Assembly (NCBI GenBank): GCA_902493855.1
Contig: CABUQV010000005.1
Span: 51,185-115,184 of the forward strand
Direction of reading: 5' to 3'
DNA: 64,000 nt
Source: an uncultured Collinsella sp.
GTDB lineage: Bacteria; Actinomycetota; Coriobacteriia; Coriobacteriales; Coriobacteriaceae
Under the pieces are notes generated by a model that ran no database searches, was not told where the DNA came from, and was given only the letters and a program-made list of their open reading frames with translations. Shown here piece by piece: positions 49,947 through 59,206 of this stretch; position 1 is the first letter of the stretch, and every line of letters begins with the position of its first letter. Position numbers and translations under genes: made by a program.

Positions 49947-51371
49947 CTAGCACACACCTTCCACAAAGCGGTCGAGCTCAACAAAGCGGGAACCCTTGAC
50001 CAGTACAACATCATGTTTTTCAAGCGCGCCGCCCATGCGGTCGAGCACCTGCTGATAATCGGAGAACACCTGGATGCGGTCCTCGTCCATACCCATCATG
50101 CGCGCGGCATCGGCCATAAGCTGGGCCAGCTCACCACCCACGCACGCCAGCATGTCGAGCTTCTTGGCGGCGGCATAGGCGCCCACGAGCTCATGCATGC
50201 GAGGAGCCTCATCGCCCATCTCGCCCATCTCGCCCAGGATCGCCATGCGAGACCCCGTGCACGAAAGCGAGCACAGCAGATCGAGGCCAGCAGCCATGGA
50301 TTCGGCGCTGGCGTTATAGGAATCGTCGATGACGCGGGCACCGCTCTTGGCGCGCTTGATCTCCTGGCGGTGACCGGTGATCGTGAGGCCCCTAAAGGCA
50401 ACATCTATCTGCTCGGGCGTCACGCCCAAGCGATAGGCAACCGCGGCGGCCTTAACGGCATTAGGAACGGACTGTACGCCGGGGATGGCAAGCATGGTAT
50501 CGATCGTCTCGCCCTGACCAAAATCGAGCGTAAAGACCGGACGGCCCTCGTCATCAACACGAATGTCGCGAGCACGGACCTCATCATCGTCCGAGACGCC
50601 GGCCAGCATCACGTCGATACCAGCAGGCTGGGCGAACGTATCGCGAATGAACGGTGTAAAGTCGTCCTCGCCGCCCAAAACCAGCAGCGGCAAGAAGTCG
50701 CCGGCGGCGCACATACCCTGGACAATCTCGGCCTTAGCGCGGGCGATGTTCTCGCGGCTACCCAAAATGCCGATATGAGAGGTACCAATCTTGCTCACGA
50801 TGGCAAGGTTGGGATTGGCGGACTGGGACAGGCGCTCAATCTCGTGGAAATGGTTCATGCCCATCTCGAGCACCAAGACCTCGGTATCGGCCGGAGCGGA
50901 AAGCACCGTGAGCGGCATGCCGATCAGGTTATTGAAATTGCCCTTGGTGGCCCAGACACGATAGCGCTTGGCGAGCACGGCGGCGAGCACGTCCTTGGTC
51001 GTCGTCTTGCCGATGGAACCGGTAATACCAACGACCAGGCAGCCAAGCTCCAGACGGTACGTGTGCGCCAAACGCAGCAGAAACTCCTCGGGATCATCGG
51101 TCAGCAAGATGGCACAGCCCTTGTCCTGCGCCAGCGAGACCAGCTCGGCCTCGGGCTCACGCGTCATCACGACGGCGCCGGCGCCCGACTGGACGGCACG
51201 GGAAGCAAAATCATTGCCGTCGACGTTTTCACCGGGAAAGGCAACGAAAATCGTCCCTTCCTCGACCTGGCGCGAGTCGATAACGCACCCGCGGCATACC
51301 CGATCGGCTTCTCCCGTCACGGTTCGGGCCCCTGTTGCGGCCGCGAGGTTGTTGACGGCGATCTCTATCAT
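49947..51371 (-). CDS. murF: MurF, UDP-MurNAc-tripeptide D-Ala-D-Ala ligase
   Basis: This 474-residue ligase has an N-terminal domain with VCRGCVIDSRQVEEGTIFVA, the ATP loop VVGITGSIGKTTTKDVLAAV, EMGMNHFHEIERLSQSANPN, and RVIDDSYNASAESMAAGLDL with EMGEMGDEAPRMHELVGAYA. These match MurF rather than MurE (no DNPR motif). It completes the pentapeptide. It ends 3 bases before mraY. Confidence 0.96.
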   Translation of the reverse strand: MIEIAVNNLAAATGARTVTGEADRVCRGCVIDSRQVEEGTIFVAFPGENVDGNDFASRAVQSGAGAVVMTREPEAELVSLAQDKGCAILLTDDPEEFLLRLAHTYRLELGCLVVGITGSIGKTTTKDVLAAVLAKRYRVWATKGNFNNLIGMPLTVLSAPADTEVLVLEMGMNHFHEIERLSQSANPNLAIVSKIGTSHIGILGSRENIARAKAEIVQGMCAAGDFLPLLVLGGEDDFTPFIRDTFAQPAGIDVMLAGVSDDDEVRARDIRVDDEGRPVFTLDFGQGETIDTMLAIPGVQSVPNAVKAAAVAYRLGVTPEQIDVAFRGLTITGHRQEIKRAKSGARVIDDSYNASAESMAAGLDLLCSLSCTGSRMAILGEMGEMGDEAPRMHELVGAYAAAKKLDMLACVGGELAQLMADAARMMGMDEDRIQVFSDYQQVLDRMGGALEKHDVVLVKGSRFVELDRFVEGVC

Positions 51372-51498
51372 TGCAGCTCCCCTGTAAACCTAATAATGCT
51401 ATCGGCGTATTGTATCCCAGCGCCGCGCATGCGTGGTGCAGGGCATGTGAACACCCCTCATATGGGACAACAAACCACGCCCCAAAGATTGTAACCCC

Positions 51499-53364
51499 CT
51501 ACCTCGTGTGCGGAATGCCCAGCACGTCGAGTGCGTTGGCCATAATGGACTGGAACGGCACCGCAGCGGCATCTGAGCCGCTCGGCGTTCCGTCGAGCGT
51601 GATATAGCACAGCACCTTAGGCGATTGTGCCGGTGCAAAGCCCATAAAGGACGACATGTAGTTCTCCTTGAGGTAGCCGCCGTTCTCGTCGGCTCGTTCG
51701 GCCGTACCGGTCTTACCCGCCACGTCATAGCCATCAACCGCGCCGCCAACGCCCGTTCCCTCGGACACGACCGTCTGCATGCACGATGTCACCTGGGATG
51801 CGGCGTCCAACGAAATCGCGCGCTCGCCTTCGCCCCAGTCCTTCTCGTCGCCTTTGCTGGACTTATAGAAGTGCGGGGTCATCATCACGCCGCCGTTGGC
51901 GATGCCGCCCACGGCACGTGCGATCTCAATCGGCGAGACGGACAGTGCCTGTCCAAAGCTCATCGAGCCCAGCGTGGCGCCGTCATACTGGTCACGCTCC
52001 TTGACGATACCCAGGCTCTCGCCCGGAAAATCTACACCAGAGCTGTGACCGATGCCCCACTTGTCCACATAGGCGGCAAAGTCGTCGGCACCGATCTTGC
52101 GCCCCACCAGGACAAAGCCCACGTTGGACGAACGGCGCATCATCTCGCGCACATCCATGGTCATGGCGTAGTCGCGCTTGTCGGCATCGGTGACGGTATC
52201 GTCGCCCACCTTGATGCTCGCCGGCACCTCAAACGACGTACTCGATCGCACGACGCCCAAGTCGAAGCCGGCGCCCGCCACGAGTGTCTTAAAGACCGAG
52301 CCGGGCTCGTAGGCGTCGGTGACCAGGCGCAAGTTCATATCCTCGGTCTTGGCGTTCTCCAGATCGGTCTGGTCGTAGGTCGGGTACGAGCAGGCGGCGA
52401 GAATTTCACCTGTCGTGGGGTCGGTGACCAAAGCCGAGCCGTTCTTGGCCTTTGTCTTCTCGACAGCCTCCGCCAGAGCATCCTCAGCCGCTCGCTGGAT
52501 ATTGACGTCGAGCGTCGTCACGATGTCAACGCCGTCGACCGCAGCCACCTTTTTATAGGCACCGCCCGCGATATAGCTGCCGTCCCTCGCACGCTCGCGC
52601 ACGAGAGAACCGTTCGTGCCGGTCAGAAGCTTGTTGTATTGCTTTTCGAGACCCGTCAAGCCGTCGTTGTCTACATTCACTACACCCAGCACCTGCGATG
52701 CCAGATTGCCGTATGGATATACGCGCTTCATGGCCTGCTCAAAAAGCACGCCGGGCAGGTTCTTCTTCTCCAGCGCCGCAGCATCGTCTTCGTCCACCTG
52801 GCGCTTGATATACACCCAGGTGCCATCGGACTCGACGAGCTTGCGGCAGGTCTTTTTATCGATTCCAGTTGCCTTGACCAGCGCCGACACCGTCTTGTCA
52901 ACATCCTCGACAAGCTGCGGGTTCACGGCGATGTTGCGACATTCGACCGACGACGCCAGCACGTTACCGTTGCGGTCGTAGATGGTGCCGCGTTTGGCAT
53001 AGAGGGTCTGCGCAAGCAGGCGGCGCGCATCGGCACGCTCGCGCAGTTTATCGGCTTCGACAATTTGATAGTCGGCAAGACGAAAGACGCCCAAGCCCAA
53101 GCCAAGCCCGATGAAGCCCATGACGGCTTTGCGGCGAGGCAGAGGCGCGCCTGTGAGCCATTCGGTCGACGAACTCTTGCGCGACCTGGTGTTATGCACC
53201 TGAGGGCCGCCCGAGCCGCGAAGTCGCGACGCCGGGTCGTTGCCACGGGACTGCCCGGCGTTGTAAGATTGCCGACCCGTTCCTTGATAACCAGAACGTC
53301 CCCGCGACGAGGGACGTCCAGAACCGCGGCCCCCATCGGAACCGCGGCGATAGTCATTTGTCAT
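51499..53364 (-). CDS. ftsI: FtsI/PBP3-type septal transpeptidase
   Basis: This is a 621-residue class B penicillin-binding protein. A basic Gly/Ser-rich cytosolic tail (1-75) and one membrane helix (KAVMGFIGLGLGLGVFRLA) come first, then a PBP-dimer domain (YAKRGTIYDRNGNVLASSVE). The transpeptidase has SxxK in YEPGSVFKTLVAGAG, SxN in RRSSNVGFVLVGRK and KTGTA in DVAGKTGTAERADENGG. No PASTA domain is present. It cross-links septal wall with FtsW. Confidence 0.96.
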   Translation of the reverse strand: MTNDYRRGSDGGRGSGRPSSRGRSGYQGTGRQSYNAGQSRGNDPASRLRGSGGPQVHNTRSRKSSSTEWLTGAPLPRRKAVMGFIGLGLGLGVFRLADYQIVEADKLRERADARRLLAQTLYAKRGTIYDRNGNVLASSVECRNIAVNPQLVEDVDKTVSALVKATGIDKKTCRKLVESDGTWVYIKRQVDEDDAAALEKKNLPGVLFEQAMKRVYPYGNLASQVLGVVNVDNDGLTGLEKQYNKLLTGTNGSLVRERARDGSYIAGGAYKKVAAVDGVDIVTTLDVNIQRAAEDALAEAVEKTKAKNGSALVTDPTTGEILAACSYPTYDQTDLENAKTEDMNLRLVTDAYEPGSVFKTLVAGAGFDLGVVRSSTSFEVPASIKVGDDTVTDADKRDYAMTMDVREMMRRSSNVGFVLVGRKIGADDFAAYVDKWGIGHSSGVDFPGESLGIVKERDQYDGATLGSMSFGQALSVSPIEIARAVGGIANGGVMMTPHFYKSSKGDEKDWGEGERAISLDAASQVTSCMQTVVSEGTGVGGAVDGYDVAGKTGTAERADENGGYLKENYMSSFMGFAPAQSPKVLCYITLDGTPSGSDAAAVPFQSIMANALDVLGIPHTR

Positions 53365-53381
53365 ACTCAGCTACCGTCTTG

Positions 53382-53852
53382 CTACTGAGCGGTCGCGGTC
53401 GCGTTGGCGCCCGCGGCTGCATCCTGCGAAAAGTCAAGTGTAACGCTCTCGCTGGGCTCCACCATGCCATAAGCGCCCGCAAGGTCGCGAATGCGCGTGT
53501 CGGCGCCATAGACCGAATGCATGACCTCCAAGTCGGAGCTCTCATCGGTCGCCTTTTCGAGCGTGTTGGTAAGCTCGGCGTTGCTGTTGAGCACCTGGGC
53601 CGTAACGCCGGCGAGCGCCACGCGGGCGACGCCGATCGTCATGAAGATAGCCGCAATGATGCAAAACGTTTTAAGAACGCTCATGAAAACCGGGCTTACC
53701 GCCTGGTTTGCCTGACGGCCCGCGCCCGTGTAGACATCAAAGCGCGGCGTGCGCTGCTCACGGGGAGCAACGGGGGCCTGCGGCGTCTCACGATAGGCGG
53801 GCATGGCGTTCATATCATAGGCGAGTGCTGCGCTTGAAGTGTTGTAGCCCAT
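53382..53852 (-). CDS. ftsL: FtsL-like division protein
   Basis: This 156-residue bitopic protein has a cytosolic tail of about 55 residues, one membrane helix (VLKTFCIIAAIFMTIGVARV) and an outer coiled segment (LNSNAELTNTLEKATDESSD). A C-terminal part follows with IRDLAGAYGMVEPSESVTLD, where the AxxxGMxxP pattern is typical of FtsL. The position between rsmH and ftsI is diagnostic. It would form the FtsQLB-type complex. Confidence 0.85.
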   Translation of the reverse strand: MGYNTSSAALAYDMNAMPAYRETPQAPVAPREQRTPRFDVYTGAGRQANQAVSPVFMSVLKTFCIIAAIFMTIGVARVALAGVTAQVLNSNAELTNTLEKATDESSDLEVMHSVYGADTRIRDLAGAYGMVEPSESVTLDFSQDAAAGANATATAQ

Positions 53853-53942
53853 GATATGCCGCCTCCCATCCCGAGTACGTTGGTAGTGTGTTTAAGCTTC
53901 GTTTATGGTGCGAGCGGGAGGTCCAATATCGCGCGCGTAACG

Positions 53943-54908
53943 CTACAAGCGCTCCGCCACGCGGATTTTGGCTGATCTCGCCCGAGGGTTGCGCTCAACC
54001 TCATCAGGTTGGGCAACCAAGGGTTTGCGGGTGATGACCTTGAGTATCGGCACGTTGCCGCACACGCACACCGGAATCTCCGGCGGACACGTGCACCCCT
54101 GGCTCATCTCCTTAAAGTGGTTCTTTACGATACGGTCCTCGAGCGAGTGATACGAGATGACGCAGATACGTCCGCCCGGGTTGAGCCACCTGGTGGCGGC
54201 ATCAAGCCCTCGTTCGAGCACATCGAGCTCGTGATTGACCTCGATGCGAATGGCCTGGAAACTTTTCTTGGCCGGGTGTCCACCATGCCGACGAGCGGCA
54301 GCTGGGATACCCGCCTTGATGATCTCGACAAATTGGCCGGTGGTTTCGATCGGTTCGTGCTCGCGGCGGCGCACGATCTCGCGCGCGATCTGCGAGGCGA
54401 ACTTCTCTTCGCCGTAGACGCGTAGAATCCGGGCGAGGTCGTGTTCGTTATAGGTGTTGATGACCTCAGCTGCGTTTAAGGTGTTATTACCCGGATCCAT
54501 CCGCATGTCCAATGGGGCGTCCTCGTTATACGAAAAGCCCCTGCCAGGGATATCGAGTTGCGGTGACGAAACGCCCAAATCGAACAGGAAGCCATCGACC
54601 CCGGGCACCTCGGCCGAGCAAAGCAGCTCGTCCAAGTCACCGAAGTTGCCCTTCAGCAGCTGGTGTGGAACGCCGGGAACCTCGCGGTCCAGACGGGCGC
54701 CAGCGGCCTCGAGGGCCATGTCGTCCTGATCGACACCGAGCAAAAGGCCCGTCTCCCCCACCTGCGCGGCCATCTTTACCGAATGGCCGGCACCGCCAAG
54801 GGTGCAATCGCAGACAACGGAGCCGTTCTTTAGCCGCAGCGACTCAAGCACTTCGCCGAGCATGACAGGTTCATGCCGATATTCTTGTGTCAAGATCCCA
54901 CGCTCCAT
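53943..54908 (-). CDS. rsmH: RsmH, 16S rRNA m4C1402 methyltransferase
   Basis: This 321-residue enzyme uses SAM to N4-methylate C1402. Motifs are EYRHEPVMLGEVLESL, CDCTLGGAGHSVKMAAQV (SAM loop), LFDLGVSSPQLDIPGRGFSY, MRMDPGNNTLNAAEVIN and ICVISYHSLEDRIVKNHFKE. It has a CTCPPEIPVCVCGNVP Cys cluster near the end. It is the second dcw gene, as usual. Confidence 0.97.
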   Translation of the reverse strand: MERGILTQEYRHEPVMLGEVLESLRLKNGSVVCDCTLGGAGHSVKMAAQVGETGLLLGVDQDDMALEAAGARLDREVPGVPHQLLKGNFGDLDELLCSAEVPGVDGFLFDLGVSSPQLDIPGRGFSYNEDAPLDMRMDPGNNTLNAAEVINTYNEHDLARILRVYGEEKFASQIAREIVRRREHEPIETTGQFVEIIKAGIPAAARRHGGHPAKKSFQAIRIEVNHELDVLERGLDAATRWLNPGGRICVISYHSLEDRIVKNHFKEMSQGCTCPPEIPVCVCGNVPILKVITRKPLVAQPDEVERNPRARSAKIRVAERL

Positions 54909-54928
54909 CCGTTACCCGCGCCTTGCCC

Positions 54929-55363
54929 TTACGAGAAGAAGAGGTCCAGCAGGGCCTCATCGTCATCGTCCTCATCGGCCGCGGCGCGATCCCAAACCTC
55001 AAGGTGGTCGTAGTTGCCCACAACCGTGACCTCGCGGTCGAGGTTCGCCTGCTTGCGGAGAGACTCGGAAAGACCGATACGACCGGCGCTGTCCACGTCC
55101 ATCGACGTGGTGCGCTTGTTGATCGCCCTCATGAGCTTCTGGTCATTAATGTCACGCGGGTTAAAACCCTCGTGGCCCTCACGACCCGCGAAGAGTCCTT
55201 CGACCCACTTATCGAAGGCCTCGGCAGAGAACACGTACAGAGCATCGACATCCAGGGCTTTGAACACGCGAACGTGCTCTCCAAGCTCCTCGCGAAGGGG
55301 TGCAGGCAGGGACAGACGACCTTTTGCATCGAGATTGCGCTCGTATGCACCAGTCATTCCCAT
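54929..55363 (-). CDS. mraZ: MraZ, transcription regulator of the dcw cluster
   Basis: This 144-residue protein has two SpoVT/AbrB-like repeats: TGAYERNLDAKGRLSLPAPL and TTSMDVDSAGRIGLSESLRK, each with the DxKGR/DxxGR core. It ends in an acidic stretch. MraZ binds G-rich direct repeats in its own promoter and controls the cluster. It opens the dcw operon. Confidence 0.97.
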   Translation of the reverse strand: MGMTGAYERNLDAKGRLSLPAPLREELGEHVRVFKALDVDALYVFSAEAFDKWVEGLFAGREGHEGFNPRDINDQKLMRAINKRTTSMDVDSAGRIGLSESLRKQANLDREVTVVGNYDHLEVWDRAAADEDDDDEALLDLFFS

Positions 55364-55460
55364 GTGCGCCCTCCCCTCGGTTACTCAGATGGCATGTACG
55401 CGGGGAACCACCCCGCCTGTCGACGTCATTAATAATATGGGGAACCGCCCCATTTTTCAA

Positions 55461-55509
55461 CACCTTTCCCCACCCCTTCCCCCACCCCACCCCACCACTC
55501 CACCCACCA
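55461..55509 (-). promoter_or_regulatory. G-rich MraZ-box-like repeats upstream of mraZ
   Basis: On the minus strand the segment is a run of (G)TGG(G/A/T)(G) units: TGGTGGG, TGGAG, TGGTGGGG, TGGGG, TGGGGG and TGGGG. MraZ binds tandem TGGG/GTGG-type repeats in its promoter, so this is the expected operator, although the spacing here is irregular. It has several G-runs and could also form a G-quadruplex. Confidence 0.65.
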
Positions 55510-55542
55510 TATATTGCAAAACACCCCCAAGCATATGTTCGA

Positions 55543-55562
55543 AAACACAATATGTTGTGTTT
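55543..55562. promoter_or_regulatory. Perfect inverted repeat in the mraZ upstream region
   Basis: AAACACAA-TATG-TTGTGTTT is a perfect 8-bp palindrome with a 4-base centre, about 180 bases upstream of mraZ. It could bind an additional regulator. Confidence 0.45.
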
Positions 55563-55724
55563 ACAGCAACGGCGGGATGCCACCTGTGGCATTCCGCCTT
55601 TCAACCTCAACCTTCAAGTTGACCTTGAGGCGATTTTTGCGTCCCTTTACATGCCGTTCACATCGCCCCCAAACTCCCCCACTCAAGGCACGTGCGGCCC
55701 ACCACCGCGATGCCAAGTGGCGAA

Positions 55725-55796
55725 AAATGGGACGGGCCCCAGATTGCCCATGCGCGCACAAAAGCACGCCGCGGCAATCTGGGGCCCGTCCCATTT
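55725..55796 (-). repeat. 72-bp palindrome with 24-bp perfect arms, after xerD
   Basis: The left arm starts AAATGGGACGGGCCCCAGAT and the right arm ends ATCTGGGGCCCGTCCCATTT; each is 24 bases and perfectly complementary, with a 24-base loop. On the minus strand it is followed by two further T and CGCC, so it can terminate xerD transcripts. The rest of the gap 55364-55827 holds the mraZ control region and no supported gene. Confidence 0.85.
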
Positions 55797-55827
55797 AATA
55801 TTTATACATATGCAGGTCAGCGAGGTG

Positions 55828-56769
55828 CTAGCGATGTGCTAGCGGATGCGCCGCCAGATAGACCTCGGTCAGTTGTGTTCGGTCGACATGCGTGTAGACC
55901 TGCGTGGTCGAAATATCGGCATGGCCCAAAATCTCCTGCAGCACACGCAGGTCGGCACCGCCCGCGAGCATGTGGGTGGCAAAGGAGTGGCGCAAGGTAT
56001 GGGGATGGAGCCCCACCAGCCCCACCTGACGCCCATACCGCTCGCATATCGCATGCACGGCTTGGCGCGACAGGCGACGGCCGTTCTTATTTAAAAAAAC
56101 CGCCGAGGTCTCGGTTCCGCGGGCATGGGCCGCCAAGCGAGAACGCCCCTCAGTTACATAGAGCGTCAGAGCTCGCGCCGCGCTTCCCACCAGCGGGGAC
56201 AGGCGTTCCTTTGAGCCCTTACCGCGAACGAGCACAAAGCCATCGTCGATATGGATATCGCCCACATCGAGCCCTACCAACTCGCTCACACGCAAACCGC
56301 ATCCGTAGAGCACTTCCAAGATGGCATGGTCGCGCAAGCCCATCTCGCCCTCGGGGAAGTCTTGATCGAGCAGCGCCGAGACATCCTCCACTGATAGATA
56401 CTCCGGCAAACGCTCGGCCTTTTTAGGCAGGCGCAACGCCGCCGTTGGATTTTGGGCCACAGCCCCATCGCGCACCAAAAAGGCATGCAGGCCCTTCACG
56501 GCCGCAAGCGCACGCTCCACCGAGGCATCGGAATAGCCCCCATCGCGACGGTCGGCGACAAAGCCCTCCACGACCTGACGGGTCACCTCTTCAAAAGACG
56601 CAATACCCGCCCGCTCCAGATAGGCGCAGTACGTCGTCAGGTCACGACGATAGGCCGCAATCGTGTTGCGCGCCAAATCCCGCTCGACCGCGAGGTAATC
56701 GAGATACTCCCCCGCCGCCACGGCGAGCGACGAGGGAGTAGCTTCGGTATGTTCCTTATTCGCCGGCAC
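55828..56769 (-). CDS. xerD: XerD-type tyrosine recombinase
   Basis: This 313-residue protein is read from a GTG two bases after the pyrG stop; the longer open frame runs through pyrG. The core-binding domain is AAGEYLDYLAVERDLARNTI, and catalytic residues are in LYGCGLRVSELVGLDV (Arg), GKGSKERLSPL (Lys), HPHTLRHSFATHMLAGGADL (HxxR), and LGHADISTTQVYTHVDRTQL (His and Tyr). It resolves chromosome dimers at dif together with XerC. There is no sign that it is phage-borne; it is co-transcribed with pyrG. Confidence 0.93.
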   Translation of the reverse strand: MPANKEHTEATPSSLAVAAGEYLDYLAVERDLARNTIAAYRRDLTTYCAYLERAGIASFEEVTRQVVEGFVADRRDGGYSDASVERALAAVKGLHAFLVRDGAVAQNPTAALRLPKKAERLPEYLSVEDVSALLDQDFPEGEMGLRDHAILEVLYGCGLRVSELVGLDVGDIHIDDGFVLVRGKGSKERLSPLVGSAARALTLYVTEGRSRLAAHARGTETSAVFLNKNGRRLSRQAVHAICERYGRQVGLVGLHPHTLRHSFATHMLAGGADLRVLQEILGHADISTTQVYTHVDRTQLTEVYLAAHPLAHR

Positions 56770-56771
56770 CC

Positions 56772-58433
56772 TTAGTCCGTAGCGAGATTCATGGGCGTCA
56801 CCTGCAGACGGTCGACACCCTCGTGCTGGCCGATCGAAGCGCGCACGAACTCGCGGAACAGCGGCTGCGGGTTGGTCGGGCGGCTCTTGAACTCGGGATG
56901 AGCCTGGGTTGCCACATACCACGGATGCACGTCGCGCGGCAGCTCGACCATCTCGACCAGGCGCTCGTCGGGCGACAGGCCCGAGATAACCAAACCGGCG
57001 TCCTCGAGCTGGTCACGGAAGGCGTTGTTGAACTCAAAGCGGTGACGGTGACGCTCGTAGACGAGTTCCTCGCCATATGCCTCGCGAGCAAGGGTATCGG
57101 CGGCGAGCTTGCACGGATAGGCGCCCAGGCGCATGGTGCCGCCCTTCTCGGTCACGTCCTCCTGCGAGCTCATCAGATCGATGACGCTATACGGACCGTC
57201 CGGATCAAACTCGGAGGAGCTGGCACCGGCAAGGCCAACGACATTGCGGGCGAACTCGCACACGGCGACCTGCATACCCAGGCAAATGCCCAGATACGGA
57301 ATCTTGTGCTCACGGGCAAACTCGGCCGCGAGGATTTTGCCCTCCAGGGCGCGCTTGCCAAAGCCGCCGGGGACCAGGATGCCCGAGGCGTCGCCCAGAA
57401 CCTCGGAGACATTCTGCTCGTCGAGGCTCTCGCCGTCGACCAGCTGGACGTCCACATGGCGATCGTAGAAGACGCCCGCATGGTGCAGGGCCTCGATAAC
57501 CGACAGGTACGCATCGGGCAGCTGCGTGTACTTACCCACGACGGCGATCTTCACCTTGTCGGCGTGATGGTTGGCGTGATTCTGTTTGCGCAGGAACTCG
57601 TTCCACTCGCTCATGTCGCGCTCACGCGGATCCAGACCCAGGCGCTCGCAAATGCGCAGGTCAAAGTCCTGCTCGGCAAGCAGCTGCGGAACATCGTAAA
57701 TGCTCGCGCAGTCCTCGTTGGTAAAGACGCAATCGGTGTCGACGTCGCAGAAGCTTGCGATCTTTCCGCGGATAGCGTCATCGATATGGTGGTCGGAGCG
57801 CAGCACGATGATATCGGGCTGGATGCCAAAGCTGCGGAGCTCCTTGACGGAATGCTGTGTGGGCTTGGTCTTGACCTCGTGGGCGGCGGCGATATAGGGA
57901 ACGAGCGACACGTGGATGTAGCAGACGTTCTCGGGGCCGGCCTCCTTGCGGTACTGGCGGATGGCCTCGACAAACGGCTGCGACTCGATGTCGCCGATCG
58001 TGCCGCCCAGCTCGGTGATGACTACATCGGAGCCGGTCTGCTCCTCGATGCGGCGGAACTTGTCCTTAATGACATTGGTGACGTGAGGAATCACCTGCAC
58101 GGTACCGCCCAAAAAGTCGCCGCGACGCTCGCGGGCGATTAGGCTTTTGTAGATGGCACCGGTCGTAAAGTTGGAATCGCGGGTCAGGTTCTCATCAATA
58201 AAGCGCTCGTAATGACCCAGGTCCAGGTCGGACTCGTAACCGTCCTCGGTAACGAAGACCTCACCATGCTGGAAGGGGCTCATGGTACCGGGGTCGACGT
58301 TCAGATACGGGTCGGCCTTCTGCATCGTTACTTTGTAGCCACGCGACTTGAGCAGACGGCCCAGCGAGGCCGCGGTGATACCCTTGCCCAGGGACGAAAC
58401 CACGCCACCGGTTACGAACACATGCTTGGTCAT
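56772..58433 (-). CDS. pyrG: PyrG, CTP synthase
   Basis: This 553-residue enzyme converts UTP to CTP with glutamine. The N-terminal synthetase has FVTGGVVSSLGKGITAASLG, ITELGGTIGDIESQPFVEAI and KPTQHSVKELRSFGIQPDII. The glutaminase has GICLGMQVAVCEFARN (nucleophile Cys) and a His/Glu pair in TQAHPEFKSRPTNPQPLF. It is full length and precedes xerD by 2 bases. Confidence 0.98.
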   Translation of the reverse strand: MTKHVFVTGGVVSSLGKGITAASLGRLLKSRGYKVTMQKADPYLNVDPGTMSPFQHGEVFVTEDGYESDLDLGHYERFIDENLTRDSNFTTGAIYKSLIARERRGDFLGGTVQVIPHVTNVIKDKFRRIEEQTGSDVVITELGGTIGDIESQPFVEAIRQYRKEAGPENVCYIHVSLVPYIAAAHEVKTKPTQHSVKELRSFGIQPDIIVLRSDHHIDDAIRGKIASFCDVDTDCVFTNEDCASIYDVPQLLAEQDFDLRICERLGLDPRERDMSEWNEFLRKQNHANHHADKVKIAVVGKYTQLPDAYLSVIEALHHAGVFYDRHVDVQLVDGESLDEQNVSEVLGDASGILVPGGFGKRALEGKILAAEFAREHKIPYLGICLGMQVAVCEFARNVVGLAGASSSEFDPDGPYSVIDLMSSQEDVTEKGGTMRLGAYPCKLAADTLAREAYGEELVYERHRHRFEFNNAFRDQLEDAGLVISGLSPDERLVEMVELPRDVHPWYVATQAHPEFKSRPTNPQPLFREFVRASIGQHEGVDRLQVTPMNLATD

Positions 58434-58561
58434 ATTGAGTTACCTGCGCTTCCCGTAGAAGTTGTTTATCCACATCTTACGGGTCTTCATTGTAATACTC
58501 GCGCCGCGGACCGTTCGCAATTTTTCTCGCGTGCGATTGCATTTCTCAATCTTGAAACAAA

Positions 58562-58587
58562 ACGCCGCCCGGTTTCCCAGGCGGCGT
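58562..58587 (-). terminator. Intrinsic terminator of the winged-helix gene
   Basis: ACGCCGCCTGG-GAAA-CCGGGCGGCGT on the minus strand is followed by TTTGTTT, 25 bases after the stop at 58612. Confidence 0.85.
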
Positions 58588-58611
58588 CGCTATGGCAAGG
58601 GTTACATGCTG

Positions 58612-58950
58612 CTATCGATCAGCAACCGCGTCCTCAAGCATTTCTTGAACGAGCATGCCGGTACGGACGCCCTCAAGATACCATTCGCCACGTTCGGTGA
58701 GGCAAATGCCATTTGCAAGCTGACCGCCGTCGTCGCTATAACGCGAGACGACATCAATCATGCCTTCGGAATCCAAGCGATCGATTGCGGCGCGGGCACG
58801 ATACGGCGAAACCCCCACGCGCTCGGCAAGCGTTTTGCGCGAGAAACCATACGGCCCGCCATTGTCTTCGGTTTGCTGGTCGATCTCCATCAACACCAGC
58901 ACCTCGACACGCTTCATATCGTTGACACTCGCACGACCCTTGCCCGCCAT
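58612..58950 (-). CDS. Winged-helix DNA-binding protein, unknown regulon
   Basis: This 112-residue protein is read from MAGKGRASVNDMKRVEVLVL with GAGGAGGCTGCT upstream. It has a winged HTH: MEIDQQTEDNGGPYGFSRKT, LAERVGVSPYRARAAIDRLD and EGMIDVVSRYSDDGG, ending in LTERGEWYLEGVRTGMLVQE. The fold is like small PadR/MarR-type regulators. It is a single gene with its own terminator. Confidence 0.75.
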   Translation of the reverse strand: MAGKGRASVNDMKRVEVLVLMEIDQQTEDNGGPYGFSRKTLAERVGVSPYRARAAIDRLDSEGMIDVVSRYSDDGGQLANGICLTERGEWYLEGVRTGMLVQEMLEDAVADR

Positions 58951-59144
58951 AGCAGCCTCCTCAAACCGAGCACGAGCATCTAACGCGCCGTGCGCGACCG
59001 ACACACCTCACGATGGCAGGTAATATCCATCATGCGGCATCCCGCTAAGGATGAAACAGTTACGGTTATTGTATACCGCTCAAATTGTTTCTAGGCAGGT
59101 AAACGGCTATTTTTCGCCGAAATAGGCGCTTTATTGATCAAAAA

Positions 59145-59172
59145 GCCGTACCGGGCGCTAACCCGATACGGC
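59145..59172 (-). terminator. Intrinsic terminator of the DUF1846 gene
   Basis: GCCGTATCGGG / CCCGGTACGGC on the minus strand is followed by TTTTTGAT, 34 bases after the stop at 59207. Confidence 0.85.
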
Positions 59173-59206
59173 CAAAATGCAATGCAATTACCGCGGTGCT
59201 TCAAAC

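Noticed and set aside
49596..53388. Long plus-strand open frames opposite murF, mraY and ftsI
   Set aside because: Antisense shadows from high-GC codon bias; the minus-strand genes have full motifs and normal order.
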